Counted from the first letter of the stretch, positions 1-10,208 are shown. The stretch is DNA of 64,000 nt from CAVXXB01 sp963765585 (GCA_963765585.1 CAVXXB010000015.1:186001-250000); one strand, 5' to 3'. Numbers and translations: made by a program. The notes: generated by a model from the sequence alone, not told the origin.

Positions 1-771
1 TGATTTTTCCGCAAAATCCTTACCTTTGCTTTGATATAGAATATCCCTTCCAACATTTACCAGCAGTCCAAGACCATCTTTATCCCGTCCGTGCTCCAGC
101 ACTTCTTTCAAATCCCCACCCTGTGCACCAATTCCAGGCACCAGGAATGGCATATCCGGAATCACACGTCTCAATATTTTCAATTCCTCAATATCCGTCG
201 CTCCCACAACTAATCCGCAATTCTTATTATCATTCCAGCTTTGTATTTTTTTTGCGACATATTGATGCAGCGGCTCCGTGCCCACCTGCAAATGTTGAAA
301 GTCCGCCGCACCTTTATTAGAGGTTAACGCCAGAACAAATGATCCTTTTTCAGGATTGGTAAAAAATGGTTGTAAAGAATCGTGCCCCATGTAGGGATGC
401 AGTGTGACAGCATCCGCACCCAGGGTTTCAAAATAAGCTTTAGCATATTTATTTGCTGTGTTTCCTATATCACCGCGTTTGCCATCGAGTATCAACAGCA
501 CATCTTTAGGAATTATCGAAGACAAATTTTGCAATGCTTCCAACCCATTTTGTCCTTCGCATTCATAGAATGCCAGATTTGCTTTGTAGGCAACCGCAGA
601 ATCTTTTGTGGCCTCCACAATTTCCCGGACAAAAAGATCAATCGGATTTTTTTCATATTTTAAATGTGATGGAATTTTTTCCATATCAGGATCCAATCCG
701 ATACAGAGAAAAGAGGCTTTTTTTGAGATAAGCCAATTAACACGTTCGTTAAATGAGAGACTAACTTTCAT
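1..771 (-). CDS. pyrF: orotidine 5'-phosphate decarboxylase, subfamily 2 (3' end outside window)
   Basis: Decarboxylates OMP to UMP, the last step of de novo pyrimidine synthesis, in the cytosol. Reading the minus strand from the ATG at 771 gives 257 uninterrupted codons to the window edge, so the C-terminus is missing. The N-terminal LCIGLDPD strand and the catalytic Lys/Asp cluster in LDGKRGDIGNTA are visible, as is a glycine-rich phosphate-binding segment (PGIGAQGGD). This is the longer, type 2 form of the enzyme. It starts 12 bp after the symporter stop and is the last visible gene of the carA-carB operon, so co-transcription with carAB is likely. Confident call. Confidence 0.95.
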   Translation of the reverse strand, partial: MKVSLSFNERVNWLISKKASFLCIGLDPDMEKIPSHLKYEKNPIDLFVREIVEATKDSAVAYKANLAFYECEGQNGLEALQNLSSIIPKDVLLILDGKRGDIGNTANKYAKAYFETLGADAVTLHPYMGHDSLQPFFTNPEKGSFVLALTSNKGAADFQHLQVGTEPLHQYVAKKIQSWNDNKNCGLVVGATDIEELKILRRVIPDMPFLVPGIGAQGGDLKEVLEHGRDKDGLGLLVNVGRDILYQSKGKDFAEKS

Positions 772-783
772 ATCCTTTTACCC

Positions 784-2173
784 TTATTCCTTTTGGCCTA
801 TAAAAACTGCACAAGAGAGATCACTGGTCACATTAACCATCGTCCGGGACATATCCAGGAACCGTTCCACTCCCAGAATTAATGCAATACCTTCCAATGG
901 AATTCCGATGCTCTCCAGAACCAGAGTGAGCATGATGATTCCAACCTGAGGAGCTCCGGCGGTACCAATGGATGCCAGTGTCGCCGTCAGAATGATAGTT
1001 AATTGATCGATCATAGTCAAATCCATACCGTACACATTGGCAATAAATATAGTCTGATACACCCTGAAATATTGCGGTACCGTCCATATTTATTGTTGAT
1101 CCCAATGGTAGAATAAAACTGGCAATTTCCGGCTTTACATTTAGTTCCTTTTCGGCACATTCCATTGTCACAGGAAGAGTAGCAGAACTGGAACTGGTGG
1201 AGAAAGCCACTAACAAAGCCGGAGTAATCCCAAGCCAGAATTTTTTTATTGACAGATCAGAAAAAAACTGAATAACTACACTGTTAAAGATCAATACATG
1301 AATAAGCAAAGCCAGCATTGTAGTGGCAAAATATCCAAACAAAGTAAATATAATATCACTGCCATAGCGTCCGATTACAAATGCAATCAATGCAAAAACA
1401 CCATATGGTGCCAGCCGCATAATCAGGTGAACAATGGCAATCGTTGCCTCCGTCACGCCTTCAAAAAAATGCAACACTGTTTGCTTTCGATCCCCCTGGA
1501 CATAGGTTAGTCCAATACCAGCTAACAGTGCAAAGAAGATGATTTGCAGCATTCTGCCATCGGCCATGGCCCGCAGGGGATTTTCCGGGATTATATCCAG
1601 GATTATTTCAACGGTTGATGGTTTATCTGCTGCTTTGTTTACTTTGTCTCTTGCTGACTCTTCAAAATTACTGCTCAGGACCGATTTTGTGTCCGCTGAA
1701 ATTGACTTTCCAGGATTAATGATATTGGCAGTTGTCAAACCGATGGTAATAGCCAGGGCCGTAGAAATAAGATAGAACAACAGGGTTTTAATTCCGATTC
1801 TGCCAAGTTTCTTAATGTCACTTAATCCTGCAGACCCCACCAGTAATGAAGCAAACACCAGAGGCACAACGATCATCTTAATTAAGCGGATAAATACGTT
1901 GCCAACCGGATAAAACACATCGATTACATCACCAAAAAAAAGACCGGCAATAACACCAAAAGCCAGACCGATAAAAATTCGGGTATATATTTTTAGTTTA
2001 ATGAAGTTGAAAATCTGGAAAAGTGTGACAAAAACTAAAATAAAAGAAATGATTTGATAAAAGATATTATCAGGGTTTTGCCCGAGTAAATCTAAAAGAA
2101 ATATGGTAATGCCAAGGGAAACTAAGAGAAAAACGATTTTTAAAACACTTTTAAGATTATTATATGAATCCAT
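784..2173 (-). CDS. sodium/proton:dicarboxylate (glutamate) symporter, DAACS family, one frameshift
   Basis: Inner-membrane secondary transporter of the GltP/DctA fold, expected to import C4-dicarboxylates, glutamate or aspartate with Na+ or H+. The frame opened at 2173 carries the serine-rich re-entrant loop AFSTSSSSATLP and the substrate-site motif GSTINMDGTAIFQG. The reading frame then breaks at about 1053-1063, where one extra base is present. The final 90 codons (ANVYG, then LTATLASIGTAG) continue in the adjacent frame to the stop at 784. Joining the frames restores a normal full-length family member. Start is supported by GGTAGGA directly before ATG. It sits 29 bp behind the rhodanese gene and 12 bp before pyrF. 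An aspartate carrier would suit a pyrimidine operon, but substrate is inferred only. Confidence 0.85.
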
Positions 2174-2202
2174 TCCTACCTGGTCATTCTCATAATTACT
2201 TA

Positions 2203-2562
2203 TCAGTATCTTCGAATATCCGGATTTACATATCTTGCGTAGGCATCAATTCCACCGGTCATATTCAGTACATTATCCCAACCATTATTTTTCATCCAGG
2301 AAACAACCTGTGAACTGCGGGATCCCAGATGACAAAAAACAACCACTTGCTGACGATTATCATTTAGCACTGGTGGAAACGCATCAACACCTTCTCTTGC
2401 CAACCGCGTCATTGGAACCAAACATACTCTCGGATCGCTGATTTTTGCAATATTAAATTCGTTTTCTTCACGTACATCCAGAAGGATAAAATTTTCTTTA
2501 TTGTTTTGTTTTTTTACAACATCCAATGGACTAATTTCAGGCACTCTTGATCGAAACAACAT
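2203..2562 (-). CDS. single-domain rhodanese-like protein
   Basis: Small cytosolic sulfurtransferase-type domain. The active-site loop reads FCHLGSRS with the persulfide-forming Cys, preceded by the LLDVREENEF strand that typifies the fold; the protein ends shortly after the GGIDAY helix. The upstream ATG at 2574 is possible, but GGGAG placed six bases before the ATG at 2562 favours the shorter start. It lies 66 bp after carB and 29 bp before the symporter, inside the pyrimidine operon. The sulfur acceptor is unknown. Family call is firm, role is not. Confidence 0.85.
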   Translation of the reverse strand: MLFRSRVPEISPLDVVKKQNNKENFILLDVREENEFNIAKISDPRVCLVPMTRLAREGVDAFPPVLNDNRQQVVVFCHLGSRSSQVVSWMKNNGWDNVLNMTGGIDAYARYVNPDIRRY

Positions 2563-2628
2563 ATTTACTCCCATATTTTACCCATACGAAAACAATCTCA
2601 GGGGTAAATTTATTCCGATTCAATTTAT

Positions 2629-5600
2629 TTAGGCATACTCGTCCCAGCTTTTTATTTGAAGCTGGTCCTCTCCATGGGAGTGTAATGCTTTTACCAACCG
2701 CTTGGCCAGCTGTAAATTGGTAATCAATGGGACATTATGATCCACGGCTTTGCGGCGTATCAGATATCCATTGGTTAATTCCGTTCGTTCTGCATTTTTG
2801 GGAATATTGATTACAAGATCAATTTTTCCATCCGCCAGATAGCTAATCGCATTCGGTTCTTTGTCCTCAAGCGGCCAGAATAATTCTTCTACTTCAATAT
2901 CATTTTCACGCATAAATTTTGCTGTTCCCCCGGTAGCAAAAAATTTGTATCCGAGTTCTGCCAGAATGCGCGTTTCTTCGAGGAAATCAGATTTACTCCG
3001 TAGCGATCCTGTAGAAAGTAATATGGATTTTTCCGGAATTTTAAAACCAATTGATATCAGACTCTTCAGAAAAGCTTCCTCAAAATCATCCCCCAGACAG
3101 GCAACCTCACCGGTCGATGCCATTTCAACACCCAATACCGGATCCGATCCTTTGAGGCGGGTAAATGAAAATTGAGGCGATTTAACACCAACATAATCAA
3201 GATCAAATGATGAAATTTCGGATTCTGAAATTTTCTTGCCCATGATAGCGCGGGTAGCAATATCAATAAAATTATTCTTGGTCACTTTTGAAACGAATGG
3301 AAAACTTCGCGACGCGCGCAAATTACATTCAATAACCTTAACATCATTATCTTTTGCTATAAATTGCATATTGAATGGGCCGGTAATTTGTAAAACTTTT
3401 GCCACCTGCCGGCCGATATGTTTGACTCTGCGCATGGTTTCAAGATATGTACGCTGGGGTGGATATACCATAGTCGCATCACCGGAATGTACACCGGCAT
3501 TCTCAACATGCTCTGAAATGGCATAACAAACCACCTCGCCACCGTTTGCAACCGCATCGATCTCCAGCTCACGGGCATCGGTAATAAATTTACTGATGAC
3601 CACCGGGTGTTCTTTATTAATTTCTGCAGCCTGCTCAAGAAATGCCTGCAATTGCACCGATGACTGGACAATATTCATAGCCGCACCACTCAAAACATAA
3701 CTGGGTCTTATCAGGACCGGGTAACCGACTCGTTCGGCAAACTCACTCGCCTCAGCAAGATCGGTAAACTCACGCCATTCCGGTTGATCAACTTCCAAAT
3801 TATCCAGAATCTGTGAAAATTTATTACGATTTTCGGCATTATCAATCTGCTCTGCAGTCGTTCCCATGAGCGGTACATCGGCATCATGTAGTTTTACAGC
3901 CAGATTATTTGCGACCTGTCCCCCCATTGACAAAATGAGTCCATCGGGATGTTCCTTTTCATAGATATCCAGCACTCTTTCAAAACTGATTTCTTCAAAA
4001 TATAATTTATCACAAATATCATAATCCGTACTGACCGTCTCCGGATTGCAGTTAATCATGATCGTATTGTATTCCAGTTTATTCAATGTCATGACACATG
4101 TAACACAGCACCAGTCAAATTCCACAGACGAACCAATACGATATGGACCACCACCCAATACAACGATCTGATTGCTTGCCTCAAAACTAAGATCATCCTC
4201 AGTGGCGTGATAAGTCAAATAAAGGTAGTTGGTTCGTGCCGGGTATTCGGCAGCAAGTGTATCAATCTGCTTCACGCGTGGGATAATACCCATCTCTTTT
4301 CGTTTTATCCGGATCTCATTCTCTGAAGATTTCACAAGCTGGGCAATTTGCCGGTCAGAAAATCCACTCTTTTTAGCCCTGTCAAGCAGTTCATGATCAA
4401 GTTTTAAAATTGTGCGTTGTTCCAAAATCTTTTTTAGTTTCGTGATATTGGACATCTTGCTCAGAAACCATTTATCAACCTTGGAAAGTTCATAGATTTT
4501 ATCCAGGCTATATTCTTTATCAAGCGCTTCACTTATGGCGAATAAGCGTTTATCAGTAGGTACCGCAATTGAATTATCCAGATTTTCAAACTTCAGTTGA
4601 TTATTTGTAAATCCTTCCAGGCCAATATCGAGCATACGGATTGCTTTTTGTAAAGCCTCTTCAAAACTTCGGCCAATGGACATCACCTCACCGACCGATT
4701 TCATTTCTGATCCCAGTTCTGTGCTCACCTGGGTAAATTTTTGCAGATCCCATCGTGGGAATTTTACAACGATATAATCCAACGCCGGTTCAAAACAGGC
4801 AGAAGTCACTTCGGTTATGATATTTTCAACTTCGTTCAGTGCATATCCCAATGCCAGTTTGGTGGCGATGAATGCAAGCGGATAACCACTGGCCTTCGAA
4901 GCCAGGGCGGAACTTCGGCTTAATCGCGCATTAACTTCAATGATGCGGTAATCATCTGAATTCGGATCCAGAGCATACTGTATATTACACTCACCGATAA
5001 TGCCCAGATGCCGTATCAACCCGATACCAATTGATCTCAATTTAAAATTTTCTGTTGCGGTCAGGGTTTGAACGGGTGCCACAACAACACTGTCACCGGT
5101 ATGAATTCCCATAGGATCCACATTTTCCATCGAGCAAATGGTAATACAATTATTATGTACATCCCTGACTATTTCATATTCGACTTCTTTCCAGCCATAA
5201 AGTGACTCTTCGATCAAAATCTGATCCGTAAAGGCAAAAGCCCGTTCTGCTTTCTCCCGCAGCGCCTTTTCATTTTCAACAATCCCGGAGCCAAGCCCGC
5301 CCAGAGCATAGGCAATTCGTAACATCACCGGGAAGCCAATTTCCTTTGCGACAGCAATCGCTTCATCCGGATTGGTGGCAGTTTTGCTTATGGGAACCTT
5401 ATAACCCGCCTCATTGGTTTGCTGGGTAAACAGGTTTCTGTCTTCGGTATTTTCTATTGCGGATACAGGTGTACCAAGTACCCTGACATTGTATTTTTCA
5501 AGAATGCCCTGTTTATGTAATTCAACACCCACGTTTAATGCCGTTTGTCCACCAAAACCGAGCAGGATACTATCAGGTTTTTCTTTGACAATTATTTTTT

Positions 5601-5823
5601 CAACAAATTCTACCTTTACCGGTAAAAAATATATTTTATCGGCCAGGTCTTCGGAAGTCTGGATAGTCGCAATATTTGGATTTATCAATACCGTCTGGAT
5701 ACCGTCTTCTTTCAGCGCTTTAATCGCCTGACTTCCGGAATAGTCAAATTCTCCGGCCTGTCCAATCTGAAGCGCCCCGGATCCGAGGATGAGTACTTTT
5801 TTGGGATGAATCTTTTTTATCAT
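2629..5823 (-). CDS. carB: carbamoyl-phosphate synthase large subunit
   Basis: Makes carbamoyl phosphate from bicarbonate, ammonia delivered by CarA, and two ATP, feeding pyrimidine and arginine synthesis. The 1064-residue protein has the expected tandem architecture: first pre-ATP/ATP-grasp half (residues about 1-400, with GQAGEFDYSGSQA and the NARLSRSSALASK loop), an oligomerisation segment (about 400-550), a second ATP-grasp half (about 550-930, with GGGPYRIGSSVEFDW) and a C-terminal MGS-like allosteric domain (about 935-1064, LSTGSLRSK, FATGGTA). The segment PRWDLQKF...MKSVGEVMSIGRSFEEA resembles eukaryote/Bacteroidota-type enzymes. GGAGA lies six bases before ATG. It is intact over 3.2 kb, in contrast with several broken neighbours. 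Confidence 0.98.
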   Translation of the reverse strand: MIKKIHPKKVLILGSGALQIGQAGEFDYSGSQAIKALKEDGIQTVLINPNIATIQTSEDLADKIYFLPVKVEFVEKIIVKEKPDSILLGFGGQTALNVGVELHKQGILEKYNVRVLGTPVSAIENTEDRNLFTQQTNEAGYKVPISKTATNPDEAIAVAKEIGFPVMLRIAYALGGLGSGIVENEKALREKAERAFAFTDQILIEESLYGWKEVEYEIVRDVHNNCITICSMENVDPMGIHTGDSVVVAPVQTLTATENFKLRSIGIGLIRHLGIIGECNIQYALDPNSDDYRIIEVNARLSRSSALASKASGYPLAFIATKLALGYALNEVENIITEVTSACFEPALDYIVVKFPRWDLQKFTQVSTELGSEMKSVGEVMSIGRSFEEALQKAIRMLDIGLEGFTNNQLKFENLDNSIAVPTDKRLFAISEALDKEYSLDKIYELSKVDKWFLSKMSNITKLKKILEQRTILKLDHELLDRAKKSGFSDRQIAQLVKSSENEIRIKRKEMGIIPRVKQIDTLAAEYPARTNYLYLTYHATEDDLSFEASNQIVVLGGGPYRIGSSVEFDWCCVTCVMTLNKLEYNTIMINCNPETVSTDYDICDKLYFEEISFERVLDIYEKEHPDGLILSMGGQVANNLAVKLHDADVPLMGTTAEQIDNAENRNKFSQILDNLEVDQPEWREFTDLAEASEFAERVGYPVLIRPSYVLSGAAMNIVQSSVQLQAFLEQAAEINKEHPVVISKFITDARELEIDAVANGGEVVCYAISEHVENAGVHSGDATMVYPPQRTYLETMRRVKHIGRQVAKVLQITGPFNMQFIAKDNDVKVIECNLRASRSFPFVSKVTKNNFIDIATRAIMGKKISESEISSFDLDYVGVKSPQFSFTRLKGSDPVLGVEMASTGEVACLGDDFEEAFLKSLISIGFKIPEKSILLSTGSLRSKSDFLEETRILAELGYKFFATGGTAKFMRENDIEVEELFWPLEDKEPNAISYLADGKIDLVINIPKNAERTELTNGYLIRRKAVDHNVPLITNLQLAKRLVKALHSHGEDQLQIKSWDEYA

Positions 5824-5871
5824 GAAATCTCCATATTGAAAAAATCAAATTGCATTGCAGCTGAAATACAT

Positions 5872-5917
5872 TGCCATGCAGTAGAGACGCATTGCTATGC
5901 GTCTCTACCGCATGGCA
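5872..5917. repeat. long palindrome (REP-like hairpin) at the carA-carB junction
   Basis: An inner perfect 12-bp inverted repeat, GTAGAGACGCAT (5881-5892) against ATGCGTCTCTAC (5897-5908) with loop TGCT, is extended outwards by TGCCATGC (5872-5879) against GCATGGCA (5910-5917) after one A.C mismatch, giving 21-nt arms. The right side overlaps the last codons and stop (5905-5907) of carA. There is no T-run, so it is not an intrinsic terminator. It could stabilise or process the carA-carB transcript, or be a dispersed palindromic repeat. Confidence 0.85.
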
Positions 5918-6975
5918 CGAACCAGTATATCAAACACAAATTCCGTGTCATCCGGACCCGGTGAGGCTTCCGGATGAAACTGTGCCCCGAATAATGGTTT
6001 TGAAATATGCAAAAGGCCTTCGTTCGTGCCGTCATTATCATTGTAAAACCATTCCCGCCAATCTTCCGGAAGTGTTTTACTTTCTATCGCATACCCATGA
6101 TTTTGTGAGGTGATATAACAACGTTTTGTCCCCATTTCTGAGCAAGGCTGATTCTGGCTGCGGTGACCATATTTCAGTTTATAGGTATTGGCACCAGCGG
6201 CCAGTCCCATTATCTGAGAACCCAAACAAATTCCTAAGGTTGGAATATTTTCATCCATGAGCCGTCTGACATTTTCAACTGTTTCCGGACACATTTTTGG
6301 ATCTCCCGGACCATTCGAAACAACCACACCATCGGCTTTCAGACCCAGAAAATCATAATTCCATGGAACCCGGACGACGGAAATATCCCGCTTTAAAAAA
6401 GATTGTATGATATTATTTTTCACACCACAATCGATAATTACAATTTTCTTTTTTCCTTTTGGATACTCAACCGGTGTATCGATACTCACCTCAGCCACCA
6501 GATTTCTCAGATTAGGATCTTCAAATTCAGTGTCAGATGACTGCAGCGCGTCTAAATTACCAAGCATTGTGCCTTTTTCCCGCAGCTTTTTTGTCAATGC
6601 CCGGGTATCGATGCCGGTAATCGCAGGAATATTTTGCGACGTCAACCAATCCGCCAGAGTGCGCACAGCACTCCAGTGATGTGCATCATCAGAATACTCA
6701 TTCACGATTAACCCGGAAATCTGAATTTTTTCGGACTCGAAATTTTTCAGCAGACCTTCCATACGTTCTTCATTTGGTATTCCGTAGTTGCCTATCAGGG
6801 GATAGGTTAATACCAATATCTGCCCCCGGTAAGAGGGATCGGTTAATGCTTCAGGATACCCCACCATTCCCGTATTGAATACGACTTCGCCTTTTGCGAT
6901 ACAATCAGCACCGAATGAGTTCCCGATGAATTCCGTACCATCCTGCAAAATCAGTTTTTTCTTTATATTCTTCAT
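5905..6975 (-). CDS. carA: carbamoyl-phosphate synthase small (glutaminase) subunit
   Basis: Hydrolyses glutamine and passes ammonia to CarB. The 356-residue protein has an N-terminal CPSase small-chain domain (GNSFGA, NTGMVGYPE, to about residue 140) and a class I glutamine amidotransferase domain (about 175-356). The nucleophile is the Cys of LGICLGSQ; most homologues have GHQ rather than GSQ here. The His/Glu pair is in FHPEASPG. It is first in the minus-strand operon, 81 bp before carB, the gap being taken up by a palindrome that reaches into the last carA codons. No obvious Shine-Dalgarno precedes the ATG. Confidence 0.97.
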   Translation of the reverse strand: MKNIKKKLILQDGTEFIGNSFGADCIAKGEVVFNTGMVGYPEALTDPSYRGQILVLTYPLIGNYGIPNEERMEGLLKNFESEKIQISGLIVNEYSDDAHHWSAVRTLADWLTSQNIPAITGIDTRALTKKLREKGTMLGNLDALQSSDTEFEDPNLRNLVAEVSIDTPVEYPKGKKKIVIIDCGVKNNIIQSFLKRDISVVRVPWNYDFLGLKADGVVVSNGPGDPKMCPETVENVRRLMDENIPTLGICLGSQIMGLAAGANTYKLKYGHRSQNQPCSEMGTKRCYITSQNHGYAIESKTLPEDWREWFYNDNDGTNEGLLHISKPLFGAQFHPEASPGPDDTEFVFDILVRAMR

Positions 6976-7169
6976 TTTTATTATAGTACTCCCGTGCTGT
7001 AATTTGCCTGTTGTATGTTTCTATTGATTGAAAATTAGGCAGTCCGGATAATCAACCTGGATATATTTTGGATTTATTCTCCGAGGTTTGGTAAAATTAG
7101 AATATTACTTAAATAAAAGAAATACTTTTTTGAATAATTATGCAATTAATTAGAGAAAGATTTTAGCAG

Positions 7170-8531
7170 ATGCGATTATATATATCAATATTAGTCTTTT
7201 TTATTACGATAAATCTGATTTATGCACAGAAACCAGCTGATGTGAGCGCGGATATTCTGAAAACCGCGGTGGTTGATCAACAAGCATATAAATGGCTTAA
7301 AGAATTATGCGCGATAGGACCCAGGTTAAGCGGTTACCCAGGTTCATACCAGGCAATTGAGTGGGCACAGACAATTATGCAGGACGCGGATTTCGACAGT
7401 GTCTGGCTGCAACCGGTGATGGTTCCTTACTGGGAGCGAGGTTCTGTTGAAAAGGCCACCATAATTACTGAAGGGGAATTTTTTAACCGGAATCTGAACA
7501 TTGCCGCTCTTGGCGGAAGTATTGGGACAGATAGTGACGGTATTTCAGGAATGGTTGTCGAAGTCGATTCCTTTTCGCATATCATGCGGGATGAAATTGA
7601 TGCCCGTGGAAAAATTGTTTTTTATAATGAGCCCTTCGATCATGGACTGGTTAATCCATTTGCCGCATATGGCAAAGCAGTTAAGCAACGCACACGTGGC
7701 GCTATTGAAGCGGCAAAAAAAGGTGCGATTGGTGTTATAGTTCGCTCGGTTACCTCATTAAACGATAACGTACCACATACCGGTATAATGAAATATCAGG
7801 ATAGCATTCCCAAAATACCTGCGGTTGCAATTGGAGTTGCTGATGCCGAATATTTAAGCAGTGCGTTAGAACAAAATAATGAGTTAGAAGTTAGTTTGGC
7901 TCTTTCATGCATGAATCACGATAGTGTACTTTCCTATAACGTCATTGGTGAAATTTTTGGTACTGAATCTCCCGATGAAATTATCGTCGTTGGTGGACAT
8001 TTTGATGCCTGGGATAAAGGACATGGCGCCCATGATGATGGTGCGGGATGTATTCAGGCCGTAGAAGTACTGGATCTGTTCAAGCGATTGAATTTGAAAC
8101 CAAAACGTACAATTCGATGTGTACTATTTATGGATGAAGAACAGCGACAAAGCGGTGCCCGTGCGTATGGTGCCCTGGCTGACACATCAAAGGGAATACA
8201 TATTGCAGCCATTGAAGCAGACCGTGGTGCATTTATGCCGCGCGGTTTCAATGTGGATGCAGACTCATTGACTATCGTGGTAATGCAGAAGTGGTTGCCA
8301 TACTTGAATAAAACCGGAATCGAATGGATCCGCAAAGGCGGTAGTGGCGTGGATATTTCAAAGATAAAAAATACCAGGGCCCTTATCGGATTTGTACCGG
8401 ATATTCAGAAATATTTTGACTATCATCATTCGGCAAATGATACATTTGACAAAGTCCATCCAAGGGAACTGGAGTTTGGTTCTGCAGCCATGGCGATACT
8501 GACCTGGTTACTAAGTGAGGAAGAGTTTTAG
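7170..8531 (+). CDS. secreted M28-family zinc aminopeptidase with PA domain
   Basis: Predicted exported metallopeptidase of 453 residues. An N-terminal signal peptide (hydrophobic to about residue 19, ending IYAQ) leads into a protease-associated domain (about 120-250), followed by the M28 catalytic core. Likely zinc ligands and catalytic acids are His277 in GGHFDAWD, Asp289/290 in GAHDDGAG, Glu323/324 in FMDEEQ, the Asp in EADRG and the late His in DYHHSAND. It resembles bacterial carboxypeptidase Q/aminopeptidase-type proteins of about 450-500 residues. It is transcribed away from carA with 194 bp between starts. Substrate peptides are unknown. Confidence 0.92.
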   Translation: MRLYISILVFFITINLIYAQKPADVSADILKTAVVDQQAYKWLKELCAIGPRLSGYPGSYQAIEWAQTIMQDADFDSVWLQPVMVPYWERGSVEKATIITEGEFFNRNLNIAALGGSIGTDSDGISGMVVEVDSFSHIMRDEIDARGKIVFYNEPFDHGLVNPFAAYGKAVKQRTRGAIEAAKKGAIGVIVRSVTSLNDNVPHTGIMKYQDSIPKIPAVAIGVADAEYLSSALEQNNELEVSLALSCMNHDSVLSYNVIGEIFGTESPDEIIVVGGHFDAWDKGHGAHDDGAGCIQAVEVLDLFKRLNLKPKRTIRCVLFMDEEQRQSGARAYGALADTSKGIHIAAIEADRGAFMPRGFNVDADSLTIVVMQKWLPYLNKTGIEWIRKGGSGVDISKIKNTRALIGFVPDIQKYFDYHHSANDTFDKVHPRELEFGSAAMAILTWLLSEEEF

Positions 8532-8622
8532 AATATCATAATGAGTGCTCTACCGTCATCCTGATTTTTTTAAGGATCAATATCTTCCTATGAATTCTAC
8601 TCAATCCATCTGTCCGGTTAAA

Positions 8623-8638
8623 CCAGGATTAATCCTGG
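8623..8638. repeat. perfect 16-bp palindrome between convergent genes
   Basis: CCAGGATTAATCCTGG is a perfect inverted repeat in the 161-bp gap between the M28 peptidase and the NCS2 permease, whose 3' ends face each other. It lacks a T-tract, so it is not a typical terminator; it may still form a short RNA stem. Confidence 0.5.
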
Positions 8639-8692
8639 GGTAAAACAAGAATTGAGCATTGCAGTCCCCCATCCGGCTCAGTTCCGGATCTC

Positions 8693-10021
8693 TTATTCCA
8701 CACCAATAAATATATACCTGAGCAGAAAAATAATTGTAAACACCCACATCATCGCCGGAATTTGTTTTATCTGGCCGGAAAATAATTTTAGTAACGTGTA
8801 GGCTATAAATCCCATGGCAATACCTTCAGTGATCCGGAAGGAAAATATGATAAAGATGATCGTGATAAATGCGGGTATGCTTTCAGAAAAATCATCCCAG
8901 GGAATATTTTTAATACTTCTGATCATATAGACACCAATCAAAATAAGTATGGGTGCAACCGTAGGGTAGCTCATCACTCCCGAAGAGACTTCAACACCCC
9001 CGCTAATCATTCTGATCAGAGGGTAACAAAAAATGGCCAGGATAAGCAGCACGGCGGTAAAGATATTTGCCAATCCGCTCCGGGCGCCACTGGCAACCCC
9101 GGCGGCACTTTCAACATAGGAAGTCACCGTTGACGTACCAAGCAAAGCACCCACTACCGTTCCGGCTGCATCAGAGAACAAGGCTTTTTCCGCACGCGGT
9201 AACTTACCATTTTTCAACAGGTTGGCCTCACTGGCAACACCTATCAATGTTCCGATGGTATCGAACAAATCAAGAATCAAAAAAGTAATAACCACCGGAA
9301 TTAAATCCAGACTAAATATGGCGAGAAAATCAAGTTTAAAAAAGGTGGGTTCAATCGCAGGCGGTACACTAAAGATTCCATTATACTTAATTATACCAAT
9401 AATCAAACCAAGAATTGTCGTCAGAACGATTCCGATAAGCATTGCGCCCGGTATATTCCGGATTAAAAGTATCGATGTAATGATAAGTCCGGCCAACGCC
9501 AATTGTGTGTGTGGTTGGCTAAAGTCACCCAGCGATACCAATAAAGTCGGATGATCCACCACCAGGCCAGCCCATTCCAAACCGATCAGGGTTATCATTA
9601 AACCAATACCAACCGCGATTGATGATTTAAGTGAATTGGGAATGGCATTGATGATTTTTTCCCGGATACCAAAGAATGACAGAGCGACAAAAATTATTCC
9701 GGCCCAAAAAACCACTCCCAGAGCTTCTTGCCAGGGGATTCCCATGGTAAGAACCACCGTATAGGCAAAAAAGAAATTTTGTCCCATTCCGGGAGCAAGC
9801 GCAATCGGATAATTGGCATACAGTGCCATAATCAGCATGGCGATTGCACTGGAAATGCAAGTCGCCATCAGGACTGCACCAAAATCCATACCGGCGGCAG
9901 AAAGAACAGTCGGCTGGACAAACAAAATATAAGCCATGGTCATAAAGGTAGTGGTTCCTCCAATGGCCTCTTTTTTAACATTTGTCTTTAGTTCTTTTAG
10001 CTTGAATAATTTTTCTATCAT
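8693..10021 (-). CDS. NCS2-family purine permease (AzgA-like)
   Basis: Multi-spanning inner-membrane proton symporter for purine bases. After an N-terminal cytoplasmic stretch it carries the AzgA-type start GGTTTFMTMAYILFVQP (about residues 20-37) and the helix motif LFDTIGTLIGVA, followed by the GTSTVTSYVESAAGVASG substrate-site loop. About 440 residues is normal for this branch, which generally takes guanine/hypoxanthine or adenine. A TTG at 10042 could extend it by seven residues, but the ATG at 10021 matches family length. It is monocistronic between convergent M28 and a small secreted-protein gene. Specific base is not determinable. Confidence 0.9.
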   Translation of the reverse strand: MIEKLFKLKELKTNVKKEAIGGTTTFMTMAYILFVQPTVLSAAGMDFGAVLMATCISSAIAMLIMALYANYPIALAPGMGQNFFFAYTVVLTMGIPWQEALGVVFWAGIIFVALSFFGIREKIINAIPNSLKSSIAVGIGLMITLIGLEWAGLVVDHPTLLVSLGDFSQPHTQLALAGLIITSILLIRNIPGAMLIGIVLTTILGLIIGIIKYNGIFSVPPAIEPTFFKLDFLAIFSLDLIPVVITFLILDLFDTIGTLIGVASEANLLKNGKLPRAEKALFSDAAGTVVGALLGTSTVTSYVESAAGVASGARSGLANIFTAVLLILAIFCYPLIRMISGGVEVSSGVMSYPTVAPILILIGVYMIRSIKNIPWDDFSESIPAFITIIFIIFSFRITEGIAMGFIAYTLLKLFSGQIKQIPAMMWVFTIIFLLRYIFIGVE

Positions 10022-10172
10022 GCTGGTGGTTCCGGGAATCAATTAGAATGATAACAAACCATAAGTGGTTGACATTTTTTAAGGTTATAATTTTGAAACT
10101 GACGATATCAAGTCAATAGGCTTGATATATTACATGAGTGCGTTTTTAGCCAAATTCACTCTGAAACAAACA

Positions 10173-10208
10173 AAAAAAGGCTGCCATAATTAAATGACAG
10201 CCTTTTTT
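10173..10208. terminator. bidirectional intrinsic terminator
   Basis: AAAAAAGGCTG (10173-10183) pairs with CAGCCTTTTTT (10198-10208) across a 14-nt loop. It has a T-run on both strands. It lies just downstream of the minus-strand Fn3-like gene. Confidence 0.85.

Noticed and set aside
8623..8638. Intrinsic terminator
   Set aside because: The stem is perfect but no T-run follows on either strand.
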